Below, in pieces: positions 1-13,379 of a stretch of DNA of 64,000 nucleotides. The notes under the pieces were generated by a model, which was given only the letters and a program-made list of their open reading frames with translations, did no database searches and was not told the origin of the DNA. Position 1 is the stretch's first letter; each line of letters begins with the position of its first letter. Source of the stretch: Lutraria lutraria (lineage: Eukaryota; Mollusca; Bivalvia; Venerida; Mactridae); NCBI GenBank assembly GCA_964023205.1, contig OZ026838.1, positions 30,655,843 to 30,719,842 of the forward strand, in the 5' to 3' direction. A program made the translations under genes and the position numbers.

Positions 1-190
1 ACCATAACAATCACCAAAGGTCAGTGTCCCAATTATACATATACATGCAGCCACCGGGACCAAACTTTCCACCCATAGATAACATAAACCATGTTTCCTA
101 CATCTATCAATGTTGCTATCAGAAAAGAAAAGTTGCTAAGGTTACATGTATCTTCCATTTAAACAACACGTATAAATATCCTATAATCAA

Positions 191-404
191 GTACTGTGGA
201 ATCATTAATTTTCATTGGGGATTTAATTTCGTGGATTTTTTGGTTGGCTCATCCACGAAATCAAATCCCACAAATTTAAATGCAAAGATAAGGCATTTTT
301 TCAAAAATCAAAATCCACAAATTTTAATATGCCCCCACCAAATAGCCATTTTAGTAAAAACCTCAAAAATTGAGCCCAACAAAAATAAATGAAAATACAG
401 TTTA
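191..404. repeat. Dispersed short inverted-repeat element (MITE-like)
   Basis: The left end (ACTGTGGAATC then ATTTTCATTGGGG) and the reverse complement of the right end (ACTGTATTTTCATT then TTGTTGGG) are similar. The middle holds 'tccacgaaatcaaatcc'-type sequence that I recall as very common in mollusc DNA. The open frame that crosses it is fortuitous. Confidence 0.5.
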
Positions 405-740
405 TCATCATTTACACCTTGCTTGATAAATTAGGATTTCAATCTTTTGTCCCCACTAAGCAGACACTAAGGCATTTATAACAGTCAGGTAACACTATTA
501 TCAATGTCCATTAAAATCAAAACACTAACAAATCTAAACATTGTAAATGTGTCAGGGAGAAAGGTACAGTTTAGCCTTAGAGGTCCGACCAGCTAAATTG
601 TTTGAAATACTGAAATATCCCTAATAAAAGAGATTTGATATTAATTCAAGATTTGACAACATTATTGTTTTCTTAGATGTAAATATCAACATGGATAGAT
701 GTAATAACAATTACCCAAGATGTTTAAACCTATAAAATAC

Positions 741-794
741 CTCATCTGGTACAATAAGAGTAGGCTCCCCAGGGATTGTCCCCACCCCTGGTTT
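741..794 (-). CDS. PRKCSH: Probable short linker exon of PRKCSH
   Basis: This 54-base exon encodes a Pro/Gly/Glu segment ([17 protein letters not shown]). It has an ATTTCAG acceptor and a GTATTTT donor and stays in phase 0 after the acidic exon. Position and composition fit the linker before the MRH domain, but 18 residues are too few for an independent assignment. Confidence 0.6.
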
Positions 795-3700
795 CTGAAA
801 TGTTATACAGATAAAAGTAAGCAAAACTTTCACAATACCTTCCTAATTTCTCCTGTTAGGTATTAATTAATTTAAATACTAAAATGATGATACACACCTC
901 ATAAAACAAAGACTGAGAGGACAAAATCTTCTATTGTCATCATAATGTGAGAACTCATGAATGAATGATATTTTCTATCACATACATATGTAAAGACAAA
1001 ATGTTAAAGCATAAATAATACCATGACAGTGCAATCTGTATTAAACAACTTAACAACATAAAATAGAGTACGGGAACACATGATTATACAGACACCTAAT
1101 AATTGATTTTTAATACATAAAGCATGGAAGAATGCATCACTTTATATACATATCATTTTATCTTGATTTAATAGATCACATAGGGATGATATATACTCAA
1201 GGACCAAAGTTTTACACGGTTGGGGTTTCTTTAATCATTTTAAAATCCGTAGTAACTTGACATTTAAAGGTGTACTACTTTACACAAATATTGAGCCGGA
1301 AGTACAAATTCAAAAAAAATGAATAACATGTAGCGTCTTCTTTCAAATGGTACCATCTTAATTATAGTATGATTATAAACAAACATAAAATATTATTTTA
1401 TCATTATTTGTCGGCTGGACAAGACTTTGGTCTATAAATAAAATTACAAGGAACTAAATATAAACTGAAAGTGATACAAACTATGCAGAAAGCATGCATA
1501 CTCTGAACACCAATGTACTGGTGAACGTCACAGGTGGAATTAAGATACATACAAATTCTTGTCATAGATATAAGTCACTGCAGGCACCAATATTTTTTTC
1601 CCTCAATGAGGGACTAAGCGAAGGATAATTCACAAATAGGAATGGTGAATTGTATTCAAAGTTCTAAAGGCAAGTTATTAAAATTGTATTCAAAGTTCCA
1701 AAGGCAAAGTTATTAAAATTGCATATGAACATCAACTTAGAATGCAGCTTTTTCATTGGTTAAGTTTAAGATAAGACTTAGTTAAAAGCCAATCAGATAC
1801 TAGAGCTTTGAGACTAGTATGAAAAACTCTTGAGTAATATTAATAACATTAAGATTAGTGGTTGTAAGTAGAAGTCCAATGAGAAAAGTCTGCCCAAACT
1901 TGAGATTAATGATGCCCACACTTCAGCAATGAGTCACCAGACAGCATTAGGTTTTAGTCAGTTTATCAGTATATCAGTTTCAATGGCCCATTAAAAGAGA
2001 CCTTTGTATTATATTTTTAAATCCAGTTAGCCATGAAATAAAGCTATAGATGTTGATTCAAATAGCCTCGTGAATATTTAAAGAACAGCACATTATAATA
2101 ATTATAGTCACTTTCAAAACACCAGGTTTAGGTGAAAACTGAATTGACTACCGGTAGTATTGTTTGAAAGAAAACAATACTAAATATAAATAAGAAATCT
2201 GAAGAAAGTTGCCATTCTGTAAACACAATACACAAACACAGCTATCTAGATGAAGACAGGCAACAGACAAGACAAGCAGCTAGTGACAACTTCACAGCTA
2301 TCTAGATGAAGACAGGCAACAGACAAGACAAGCAGCTAGTGACAACTTCACTTACATCCACCTCATCATCTTCATCATCTTCCTCATCATCAATATAATC
2401 ATCGTCATCAATGTCATCATCATCGTAACCTTCATCCACAGGAATATCAGATCTAGAAGCCTACAAATGACAAACGTTGACATGTACTTCACAGTACAGA
2501 AACCACTACACCTTAACCAAAGTTGCCTTTCTTAGAATTGTGTTTTCAACAAAGTACATGAATCACTCACAATCAATGGAAAGTCAGCTGAATAATTTCC
2601 CTTCAACAAATTCTAGTTGTATTTATCTTTGTACTATCTTGAACAACATTGCAGTTTTTTCTAGAATTTACTATAAAAAGTAATGCATGTAGTTCAAATG
2701 AACAAAAACATGGCATATATCAATCATACAATCTATTTTGCACCGCCGTATGTACCGGGTAACCGAAATATCGTTGAAACCCACTGTAAATTAGTTTTTT
2801 CTACGGCTTTTCAGCCAAATTTTATCACTAAATTCATTTATTACAACAAAAGAGCACAGGCCATATAGCGGGGACAAATATTTCAATGAATAACAAAACA
2901 TCAAATCAATTTAATCTAGCATTGCCACCAATTACACTGCTTGATTGTGATCATGTACACATGTTGTCAGGACACAATGATATGTTATATCAATCCGGCG
3001 TTACAAGACAATAATAATTATTCAACAATTAACTTAACATGTCAACCTTTGTCATGATTATTTCGACTAGATAAGAAACCTGCACCTTGAACTTAAAGAC
3101 TTGAGTAACAATAAGCAGAACTCTATGCTTGTATAAACGTTTACTTCAAACAAACCATGCCGAATGAAGGAAGGGAGAAAAATATCAAAATGCAGATGAT
3201 TTCAACCCAGATGTTACAGTACACCAGTTGATGGCATTTTGTTTGTATTTAGTAATCACAGATATGTCCATCATTACAAAATGAAAACTCTGACAATTGT
3301 AACATTTCTGTAACATACAGTAAAAAAAACATAAACTGACAAAAAGTTCTAGGTGCAAATTTCTATAAAAATATATATAGTGTATATTATATATGGGAGA
3401 AATACTCTACACCTCTAGCCAAGAATTTGAGTGAAATGATAAAATAATACAGAAATATTCACTGAATTAGTTAAATTCTGTGCTGATTGTGCTATTGCAT
3501 TCTTTACATGTATACAAACTACTCAATTGTTTAATCAATACCACACAGTCTTACATGACATTCACAATACTGGTATCATTAAATAAATAGACAACATCAT
3601 CTTTGCAAGCTTAAAATTCAAAGATTAAGTAAGTCTCAAATACATAATAAAAATCACATCAATTAAAGCTAACATAAGCATGAATTGCCATGACTAATAT

Positions 3701-6700
3701 TGGAACTTAAACGCATACTAAAATGGAATCTTAAACTTAAATGACCTTGTAGAATCTTTGCTGAACTTACAATTGAACCATAACATTGAAGGGCATGTTT
3801 TGACCTATAACTGTGAATAACATACTTGACTATCAGGCAGTGACGATGTTAACAATGAAATGTTATTAATTGTTACGAATGTGTTATGTGTGTCTATCTA
3901 AATAACAAAATGGTAACACTAAAACACAAAACATGACATACATTTATTTTGTACAGCAGTTAAATGATTAAAACACATGCTGCAACTAACTACATTGGAA
4001 CACTATAAGAGTCATCAGAGAAATAAAATTCAGTAATTAACACAAAAATAAGGAAATAGGCATAAAAAGAGCATAGAATACTGTCGATATGTTTATATGA
4101 GAATGATACACTACAAAATAAAAATAATTAGACACTCAAAATATCACAACAATTTGAATGGCATACCATTTCTGCCATCACCTGACGCCGTCTTTCATGA
4201 ATAGACAACGGATGCCTCGGTATTTTGGGTTTATGGTTTGATAGCAACATCTTCAAAATTAGAAATTAATTAATTAATTAATTAAAGGTAGAAAAAATGA
4301 AGATTTCAATAAAGGCACTAAAATAATATAGTAAGTGTCACAAGCATTTTCTTCAAAGATCAGTTAAATTTTAATGAACAATCTAACAGATTTATATATT
4401 GTATTCTGAAGTAAGCACAACTGGTTACCCGTGCTGAGGTGGCAAAAGTTAAATCTCGTAACCTTAAAGTCACAAATGAGTTTTATACAGTAATAAGGCA
4501 ATATTATCATCACTTTGTGTATCAAGTAAATAGAGTACCTGTCTGAAGAGTGTATTCAGTCATACAGAACAACTTGATACTAAATTCAGGATCATTCATA
4601 TCATAATGTTATTTGTGATTAAACAACTGGATAAGTAATATCTAAATGAGGGTTGCCTTAAAAAGTGTTTGTTTGGTATAGCCCTTATCAGCAATAGTTC
4701 TGGGATTTGCCTGTTGAAAAATATTCTTTTGCATTACTTTACCCAAAAATCCCAGTGTTTGTTTTTTTTTCAAACAAATTCAGTGGAAGTCCAAACTCCT
4801 TACAGACAAATAAATGAATTCCAAAGTTAGGCCAAACAAACAAATCACAATTTTAAAGAATTCTCATCATGGGTATATACACAGCATACAGTATAAATTC
4901 CTCATATGCTAGCCTAGCTCTCACCTTGTCCTGCTCAGTATCATCCTGGTTCTCTCCCTTGGATTCAGTACCTGGAGGCTTGTAGACATCTTTGATGTTA
5001 GGCCAAACTTTGGTAATAAAATGTTCTAAATCAGCTTCAGTGGCTTCTTCTAAATGTTCCTGTAACAAATAAAAAATGTTCTCTTCTTCCAAATGAATGT
5101 TTATAACATACAGTGGTAGTAAACACAATTACGATGAATATGCACGATGACCTAACCTAAAGTATGAAACAAATCCAGTGATTATCCCATCACTTTTTTC
5201 TATGACAGTCAAGAATCTTTGACTAGCTGTCGAATGGTCCGTCCAACAACAGATGAACAAATAAAATAAATAAAATATTAAAATTGTACCAAAGCTTCCT
5301 CGTCACTAACTTCACCATTAGAATCCACATCAAATACTGATAATGCTTTAATCTCTGTAACATCAATCCTGTAAGATAATACAAAACATGACAAAATATA
5401 ATACCATATATAAACCATTAGGTATGATTAAATTAATGCATTATAGGATTGTCATATGTAAGTAATAAGTAAATATAACAGACTAGTAATCAGATGTACT
5501 CTGAAAGAAGGCCTAAACCTACACACTGCTTACCTAATGAAGTAAACTAAGCATTTAAATCATTCTTAGACTATATTTACAAGTATTAAAGTAAAAAAAC
5601 ACTAAAAATAAACGCACCTGATTGATGGGAAATTGTTTGAATACAGACATAATGCTTGTTATCCCTCACCACACAGAAACTAACACTTAATACAATCAAA
5701 ATATTTGCATGAAAAAAATAATTTTAACAAGCAAATTTTATCCAATTTGTTTTAGTGACTCACAGAACATGCCTGTCTTTTTTACTTACTTGCCATCACC
5801 ATTAGTGTCCAACTCTACAAAAGCAATTTCAGCTCTCAACTTTTCTTTTTCAGCTTTTCTCTGTTCCAGAACCTCTGTATACATTAATATAAACATTTTA
5901 TTATAAACTACGAACACAAGCTAACATATCGAAGAAGACAACATTTGAAATCAACTTGAAAGCAATGATAAAATGGTTTAATGGAACAATACCATGTTAT
6001 GCATCACTTTAGTGGCTAACACGTAAGCAATGAACAAACAACAGACAAGAATCTTTACATGCTGGAGAACAAAGCCTCATCATGCCTTTAATCACAAATA
6101 ATGAATTCTAACAAGCACAATTCTTTAATCACAATGAGGCTGAACACATCAATGGTGCAGTCGATGTTCACTCCATCTTAACCTAGTGAAATAAATGCTT
6201 ATCATATAATTTATTTTATTATCTAAGACAAATATTTTAAGTATTGTACGCACCATTCCAAGCCTGTTCGTGTTTTTCCTTAGCTTCTTTCTCAGGGGTC
6301 TCAGCATCATTCCTCTTAGCTAAATAAACAAAAGAAACAAAGTATTCAACCAGTGTCGGGTACCAGCCAATTGGCATATATAAAATAATATCAAGTGCTT
6401 ATTCTTGTCTCAATTATGAGTATTTCTACAAAAAAATGTATTTAAAAGAATGAAAACCAGTATTGTAGTTAGGAGATTAATTCTTCCAGTACATCAATAG
6501 CCTTATATAAGGCAGTGAGGAGATTAATTCTTCTAGTACATCAATAGACTTATATAAGCCAATCTTCATTAAAAACTTGAACAAATGGATGTAAGGAGAT
6601 ACATATAGAGTGACCATTATTAAAATTTATACAAACAATCACTCGACTTAACAAATTAGTGAACTGTCAGACATAGGTATAACATCATACAAACTTCTCC

Positions 6701-9700
6701 TGAAGCCATGTCAGCCAGAATTTTTATGTTACATATACACAACATGATTTATCCAACATATATCTTTACCTTCCATTTCTTCTTTAACAGATTCTAACTC
6801 AACTTTGTTCTTCTGGAGTTCTTCTAGTTCCACCTGAAAATGAACAAATACTGTGAAATATACAAGCAATAATCAGTACTCTAAGTTATTATTTCCTATT
6901 ATGGAAGACATTCTATTTTTACATCTGTAATCCATGATTCTACTTCGCATTCCGATACTGGGCACAGCAGGCCATACCCTTCTATAAAACTTTGAAAAAA
7001 AAAATATTCCTCCATATATGGAGAAGTTGCAGGCTCCTTGCGAAAGGTGTTAGAATACACCAGGAAAACTGGTTAGGTGAACCAGACACCATATCAAGGG
7101 TTCAGCGCAACAGTGTCGTAACTCTTATTGAAATAAGAACAAGTTACAACAGTGTTGCGCTGAGCCCTCGATATGTAACAGAAATATCATTGACAACAGC
7201 CATAAAGCCACTGAAAGTGAATACATATAAGATGAGAATCATTAACACATGTTATACTGATATTTCAATCAGAGGTAAGAATTCTTCTACCTTTTTCTGT
7301 TCTCTCTTCAGCTTTCCTTCTTCAATATTCTTCAGTTTTTGTGTGTAACCTTCTTCTTGAAGTTGTCTGACTCTGTCAGCCTCTTCACGCATCTGCTTAC
7401 CTAGCTCCCTGTAAACAGACACATAAACTGTCTGATACATTATACACAAGAAATATTTGCCTGTCCAACAAGTTATATATATATATATATAAATTCGGAA
7501 TTAAAACTATGTATGCATTAAGGAAAATTTTAACCGACTACAAAATTTTATCAATAATCTTTTATGCAATCACGCCAAAAAATAGAGACCACAAAAAATA
7601 GAGACCACAAAAAATAGATTTAGCCATAAATACACGAAAGCATGTAAAGTTACTTATATGTCAATTACATTGTAACTCCTTCATTTAATATACCGAAAGA
7701 AAGACCGTATACTATAATAACAAGGACTTAAACATTACATAATAAACGCTTGCATCAAGATCACTTAAAAAATTAAGACTAAATCAAGATATAGAAAGAA
7801 CTAAAGCAAATAACGTACTTGCAGTTATTGACACATTCTATATTACCATCCCACTCATCTGTACCATCACAGCAATCTGAAGCAGAAAATCAAAGCACTG
7901 AAAGGACTGGAGGTTTTATATGTATAATTATTATATAAACCAAACTAATTCCTGAATGCTGCCTAAACTTTATGTATGGAAGATTCCATATTATTCAATA
8001 ATTAACAGATTGACTACACATGCCATGTTAACCATCTTAAATAAGGCCAAACATAATTATATACATGTATATACGTGAATTCATTCTTTATCAAATACTT
8101 CATCATTTATGTCAGAATATTAGATTCAATAAAACCCAATGTATCAGATTTATTGTTCTGGCAACTAATTTCTGAAAATGACAAATAGCATTGCTTCATT
8201 CTGACATTGATCTTTAATCTCATTTACTTTATGTTGGGACATTTTCTTACCACAAATTCCATCATTGACTCGAGATGACAATATATTCATTGGTCTGTAA
8301 CCAGCATTTGTACAATGAAACTTTCCACTTGGGCAGGCAGATGTACCTGAAAAAACAGAAAAACATATAACAGAATAATTACACTAAACAACATAGTACT
8401 TTTTTACCATTAACCATAATAGTTTGGTAGCCTACCAGTGTTGCAGCACAGTTGACTAAAACTGATTCTGTCAGTCTGGCATGCTTAAACCTGAGGTCAA
8501 CAGAGCAATTCATTCTGGATAGCAAGCTCCTATTTTGAATAACACAATGATTAAATTTTGAAAAGCTTTATTAGAAAGTCTCTAACGGAACTTAGTCCAC
8601 TATTTATAATATGGTTTGCTTTTTTGGTGTTGTATTTTTTTTGCAAAATTGGGATTACATCTAATCACAGTCAAATGATTTTTTTTATCAAATCATCAGG
8701 CATGCTAGGATGAAATGATGACGTTTTATATATGCATGGGTCTGGAAAACTGGAAAATTGAGAAAAAAAATTCAACAAATATTTCCAATGGACTTGTCCA
8801 TACAGTGACACAATTAGATGTAAATACATGACAATACATTAGCACACCTACCTGGTTCATCAGAACCATCAGGACAATCACAGTAATCATCATTCACATA
8901 CTCAAATGGAAATTCTTTAGAGCCATCAAGACATCTGAACTTTGGTCCTGGTTTGTAAAAACTGGCCACTGAAAATATGTAGTTACATAGTATAGCCTTC
9001 TATCATGGAGATTAGAATGCCTGCATAGGTACCGTATGGAATGTTCAAAAATTATACTGTACCATTCGCGCATACTGGTATGCAATATCTATTTTTGCAT
9101 TTCTTCTGTAGACAGACTTCTAAATCATCAATAATGGTTTGAATAGTTTTTCAGTAAAATAAAATAAATGTTACATGTCTAACAGGGTGACAGTAAAATT
9201 GTCAACTTGAGGAAATACTGCCAACTGAGGAAAAGTTGACAGTATAAGTATTTCTTGTTCTGTTGCATTTCCCCCAACTATGTATAAGGCTGCATGATGT
9301 TTTCTACATGAAAATAGACTGACTTAGGTCCTTATTAGTGAATTTAACATGACTTCTGGGGTGCCCATTAGCATTCATGCTTCAAACAAAAATCTCACTA
9401 CCATGACTATGTGATGTCAGTCATAAAGTCAACACAACCAATATTCATGTGTCATTTCACAGATACCTTACACAAAGCATATATTGATATTTATAAGAAT
9501 ATATGCCATTGGATGATTGACAAACAGGGTGAACTTGAAGCGCTGTGCCCATTTAGAATTTCACCTTCACTTCAGGACAGCCTAACCTTTTTGTGACAGT
9601 GAGTCAAATGTAATGAAAACTTCGATTGCCGACTATATACTTACTAGAAATCGCTACACCACGAGGGCGAGGTATGGTAGCCAGGCATGATGAAACTGAA

Positions 9701-9729
9701 AATAAAACGACGATAATTAAGTAGTTCAT
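741..9729 (-). CDS. PRKCSH: Glucosidase II beta subunit, 3' end off window
   Basis: This is the non-catalytic subunit of ER glucosidase II, which trims glucose from N-glycans and anchors and positions the alpha subunit. Coding exons in transcript order are 9645-9729, 8852-8968, 8251-8346, 7819-7876, 7291-7408, 6770-6833, 6254-6319, 5790-5874, 5290-5368, 4925-5059, 4167-4250 (uncertain), 2356-2460 and 741-794 (probable). All have GT-AG borders and their phases chain without a break, giving about 382 residues. Seen: a hydrophobic signal peptide (residues 1-17), two cysteine-rich LDLa-like modules (motifs [14 protein letters not shown] and [11 protein letters not shown]), a Glu/Lys-rich coiled coil, two EF-hand loops (DTNGDGK and DVDSNGE), then a VWPNIKDVY segment and an Asp/Glu-rich linker. 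Family knowledge predicts a C-terminal MRH domain and ER-retrieval signal, which must lie left of base 1. The start is the ATG opening the signal peptide. Identity is firm; the last exons are less so. Confidence 0.93.
795..2236. other. PRKCSH intron, no further feature
   Basis: AT-rich intronic sequence between the 2356-2460 and 741-794 exons. The only structure seen is a ~39-base tandem duplication at about 1651-1729. I found no exon with paired splice sites here. Confidence 0.5.
2237..2350. repeat. 56-base tandem duplication
   Basis: Two essentially identical 56-base copies (starting at 2237 and 2293) lie in the PRKCSH intron directly beyond the donor of the acidic exon. Confidence 0.85.
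2356..2460 (-). CDS. PRKCSH: Acidic-linker exon of PRKCSH
   Basis: This 35-codon exon encodes almost only Asp, Glu and a few Tyr/Ile ([10 protein letters not shown]). It corresponds to the poly-acidic region before the MRH domain in other glucosidase II beta proteins. The acceptor reads TTTGTAG and the donor GTAAGTG. A 56-base tandem duplication (2237-2350) ends at the intron side of the donor. Confidence 0.85.
4167..4250 (-). CDS. PRKCSH: Possible extra in-frame exon of PRKCSH (28 codons)
   Basis: An 84-base open segment has an acceptor (TTTTGAAG) before it and a GTATGC donor after it, and it keeps phase 0 between the 4925-5059 and 2356-2460 exons. It would add a basic stretch including [10 protein letters not shown] and [10 protein letters not shown] before the acidic linker. 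I do not recognise this segment in the vertebrate protein. It could be a lineage-specific cassette exon or a chance open stretch. Confidence 0.4.
7091..7174. repeat. Near-perfect inverted repeat in PRKCSH intron
   Basis: Arms at about 7091-7130 and 7132-7174 are reverse complements with few mismatches and almost no loop. The core is 'tcagcgcaacag' against 'ctgttgcgctga'. This is compatible with a foldback or MITE remnant. Confidence 0.8.
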
Positions 9730-11200
9730 TTTTTGTTTCGTGTACATAGGCTAAATCTACTGTAACACCGTTTACCGGCTTCTGTTCACATGGACAATTT
9801 TGATTGGACGATGCAACTCCAACAACTTACACTGTTTTGCATCCTGTAAGCGTAAATCTCTTAAGCGTACTCCGTATTCGTACTTCGAGATTTTCAAATA
9901 CTCTATCTTAATAATAATAATGTTGAATCTTTGTTGACTAGGGTCTTTTTGATTGACCCTGTGATGGCATATGCTTTTAATATACGTAAAATATATGTAT
10001 ATATAACTGCATATTGAACTCAGAAATACGTTAAAAGGATAACTTATTACAAAATCAGGCATCATTACAACACTCAATTTAACAGCAAATCTCATTTGGA
10101 TCAACTTGACTCTAGAATTGAGTGTTGAAGCGACTTCAAAATTCTTTCTAAATTGTCTGAAATTAGAGACATGCAGTACATTATAGTATACAGTATGAGT
10201 CTTTGATGCCTACTCCAGATTTGTGTAGCAAAACTATATATAAAAATATCAGACACTTATTTTTGTTGTGATAAAAACCTAAATAACCGTATAATTAATT
10301 ATATTGTAGGTCTAATGTTGAATACATATTTAACATATTAACCTTTATTATCATTGTATAAAATGTCTTGAAATTAATAAAAGTCGTGAACATTTGTAAA
10401 TTTTAAACTGTCCGTGTGTACAGCATATGTTACAATGAAATACGATTCTCTTGACAATTCAAAATGTCGGTTTTGTTTGAAGTATTGAGACGACGACCGT
10501 CTTCGTACATTATAGGCTTAAACATGCGTCTTTCTGGCAACCCGACCGATCCCAATTATAGCCGAGGAACATGACATGCATTTTAGTATTTTTCACTGCG
10601 TTTAGCCACACTGCGACACGCCGAGGCAAGTGTCTAGACTAAAATTTGCAGGCAATGAAAATTTAAAAATTAATAAATGAATAATGTTAATCATCTTACA
10701 AACATTCATTTGATTGTATTATAATGAATAGAACACATTAAAGATGTAAAATATAACCCTTGTTTTATACTGAGCATCAGCTAGGTTGCTTGATCTAGGT
10801 ATCGCTTATTGTAGATTTCATTAAAGAATCTTCATACATGATGTATGGTAAAAATATAACTTTATTGTTACAAAACTGCCATACATGTATAACTATAACG
10901 TCCATGATTCCGATAATTTTGGGTTATTTAAAAGATGGATTATGTGCATGACCTCTAAGACGAACCAGAGACGTACTACAAATGTATATATATAGGTACA
11001 AAAATATTCCGAGGGGGTTGCCCTCGGACCCCCATAGAGTGACCCTGGACCAACATAGAGTTAGTCAGCTTAAAATTGCTTTAGGCTACACCACTGTTTC
11101 CACAAGCTTTCAAACGCTAAAAGTACCCTAACGTGACTAATCTATTTCTAGTATGGATATGTAACCAGAAACAAATATACTTTTTACGACTATCGATCAT
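9730..11200. other. Intergenic; PRKCSH 5' region
   Basis: The first bases upstream of the PRKCSH ATG should hold its 5' UTR and promoter, but no TATA box or clear start is visible. The rest is AT-rich without supported genes. A GC-rich stem (CCGAGGG/CCCTCGG) lies at about 11010-11029, probably part of a degraded repeat. Confidence 0.4.
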
Positions 11201-11454
11201 TGGTTGTAGAAGACTTTTTTTACAATAACAGATCTGGGACATAATATTACACAATATTGTCCCTGACAGGCGTATGTGCCATACCTTTACAGAATGTTAT
11301 TTTTTATTTCTGAAACACCATATAAATTAGTGTACATGCATGTACAGTCAACATCACTCCCGCGAAACCTCACGGCACAAAAAAATAGCAAAAATAATGG
11401 ACTTGAACTGAAATTTATATTTTACTCCAAGAAAAATATTAAGTTACAATATGC

Positions 11455-11500
<46 letters not shown>
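11455..11500. repeat. TA dinucleotide microsatellite
   Basis: About 22 uninterrupted TA units lie just left of the detectable start of the first ~3 kb duplicated unit. Confidence 0.9.
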
Positions 11501-11502
<2 letters not shown>

Positions 11503-12128
11503 TAGTATACTACTATATATTTGCTCACCGACCATGCAGATTATCAGAAATAGTTCATACATTTTTAATATGATAAGAACGAATAATATGTGTCAAGTTG
11601 TCATCAATTACATCTTGGTAAAAATGGTAATCTTACTTGAAAAATGAATGATCGGGCAAATATTACATGTATTGATGACATATATTAGGTTTTATTTGTA
11701 ATCAACATTTCATTATTATTCGACCATCAATATGTGTTTTTACAAGATCTATGTCACGAAATGACACACGTATATAAAATATCAAAACTATTCTAATTAT
11801 ATAATATTTAATGCGTATCAACAAGTATTTCTTCTTCAAACGCGAAGAAAAATAATCCAATGTAACAAAGCATCTAGATTAGTCAACAAACCCTGTCGTT
11901 TTTCTACCACAATATACATACATACTTTCCTATCATCAATGATTGGCATTTAATTGGTTAACGTTAAAGATTAAAGGATTTTCACAGTTTTATCCACATA
12001 CGGAATTGAGCTGTTTTAGTCAAGTTTGCAACATGATTCTCTCAGCCACAAAGTGAATCCAATCAATGTATCAATTAGTTTGACAGTAAACAAACAAACA
12101 AAGTTGAACACGTCGTTAACTATTTCTG

Positions 12129-12136
12129 TATAAATA
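12129..12136 (+). promoter_or_regulatory. TATA box of repeat-RNA unit 1
   Basis: TATAAATA is identically placed in copy 2 (17552-17559). A transcription start about 30 bases downstream would precede the hairpin and the exon-1 donor. Confidence 0.6.
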
Positions 12137-12207
12137 CTGGTTGATTCAATTTGATCCTTATACCATCATAATGATCATCATGTGACAGGAGAAGAATTCA
12201 GATAGGT

Positions 12208-12235
12208 CGTTCTGGCCCTTTAAGGGTCGAGATCG
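12208..12235 (+). other. Stem-loop in putative exon 1, copy 1
   Basis: CGTTCTGGCCCT pairs with AGGGTCGAGATCG with one bulged G, one G-U pair and one mismatch. The equivalent in copy 2 pairs fully apart from the bulge. Confidence 0.6.
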
Positions 12236-13379
12236 TAAATAATAAAATACTTTAATTAATATTAGAACAAAATATAATAATACAAAAACGTCGGATTATT
12301 ATGATGGGAGTCGTTTTTGGAGATGTCATTTTAGTCAACACTACCAAAAACAGGTAAGTTATTTGATATATTCATTTATTTGTCAAACACTAAAAATCAT
12401 TTAATTTAATTTCAAGAATTGTTTCGACAAATTAAAATTAAAAATGTAGTTGAAAGTATCTTTGAAAACCCCTATTCTCAGTCAACAAATGAACGAACAA
12501 TTCATTTTTAAATGAAATGATAAACAAAATTATCTGTTTTTGGTTTGTTTTAATTTGATTAAGTAATAAATCATGAATGATTCAAGAATATCGATAAACG
12601 TACATTTTGAGAGGAAACTTGATATGTTTTATTCTTTTATTTCAGAAAAACATTGTCGAGAGAACATCTGTACTCAGACAAGAGAGACTAAACATGAAAT
12701 AAGAGAAACAACCAGCTGAAGAAAATAAAAAAGATCCTAGGTGAGTTTGTTATTACAACTATTTTTCCATTCAAATTATGACCATCGAAATATACATTGC
12801 TTGATAATCAATCATAAAAAGAAATGACTAAGAAAAAAAAAACGTAATTGATAAATTGCCAACAATAATTTGATAAAAATGGCTTTGTTTTAATTTGCAT
12901 GTTTGTATATTTATACTCCGATACATATATGTATATTCTAAGTGACCTTTTAAGTCCTGTCTGAAATTTGTTTAGATTTGTTTCAATTTACCTACATTTA
13001 AGATTTACAAAGAAACTATGAAATAAACGTACATACAAATATTATATTTCAGTAAATAACACGAACTCACTCATGAAGAAAATAAGTTCTGTTACCTGAA
13101 CGAGCAATGGCCGGAAGACCATTGCCATAAACGAAAGAAGTTAAAGAACACAGCTTATTTGCACGCCATTCGCACATTAATACAAATGTACAACAAAACG
13201 GGACTTGAATACAAGTAACGAAAAGAAATTGTTTTAAAAATAGTATGATGGATTTTCAAAATCAAGGACATTGGTACTGACTAAATTTTTATAATAACTA
13301 GATTACAGAAATCCGTCCAAATGTCTGTTCTGTCGTTAAATGTTTTGCTTTTGTTATTCGTTAATACGTTATCTGTTAT

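Noticed and set aside
24..392. 122-codon frame at the left edge
   Set aside because: It runs through a dispersed inverted-repeat element and shows no protein family motif.
12308..12691. Short spliced peptide starting MMGVVFGDV in repeat-RNA unit 1
   Set aside because: In copy 2 the same frame stops at the splice junction, so the peptide is not conserved.
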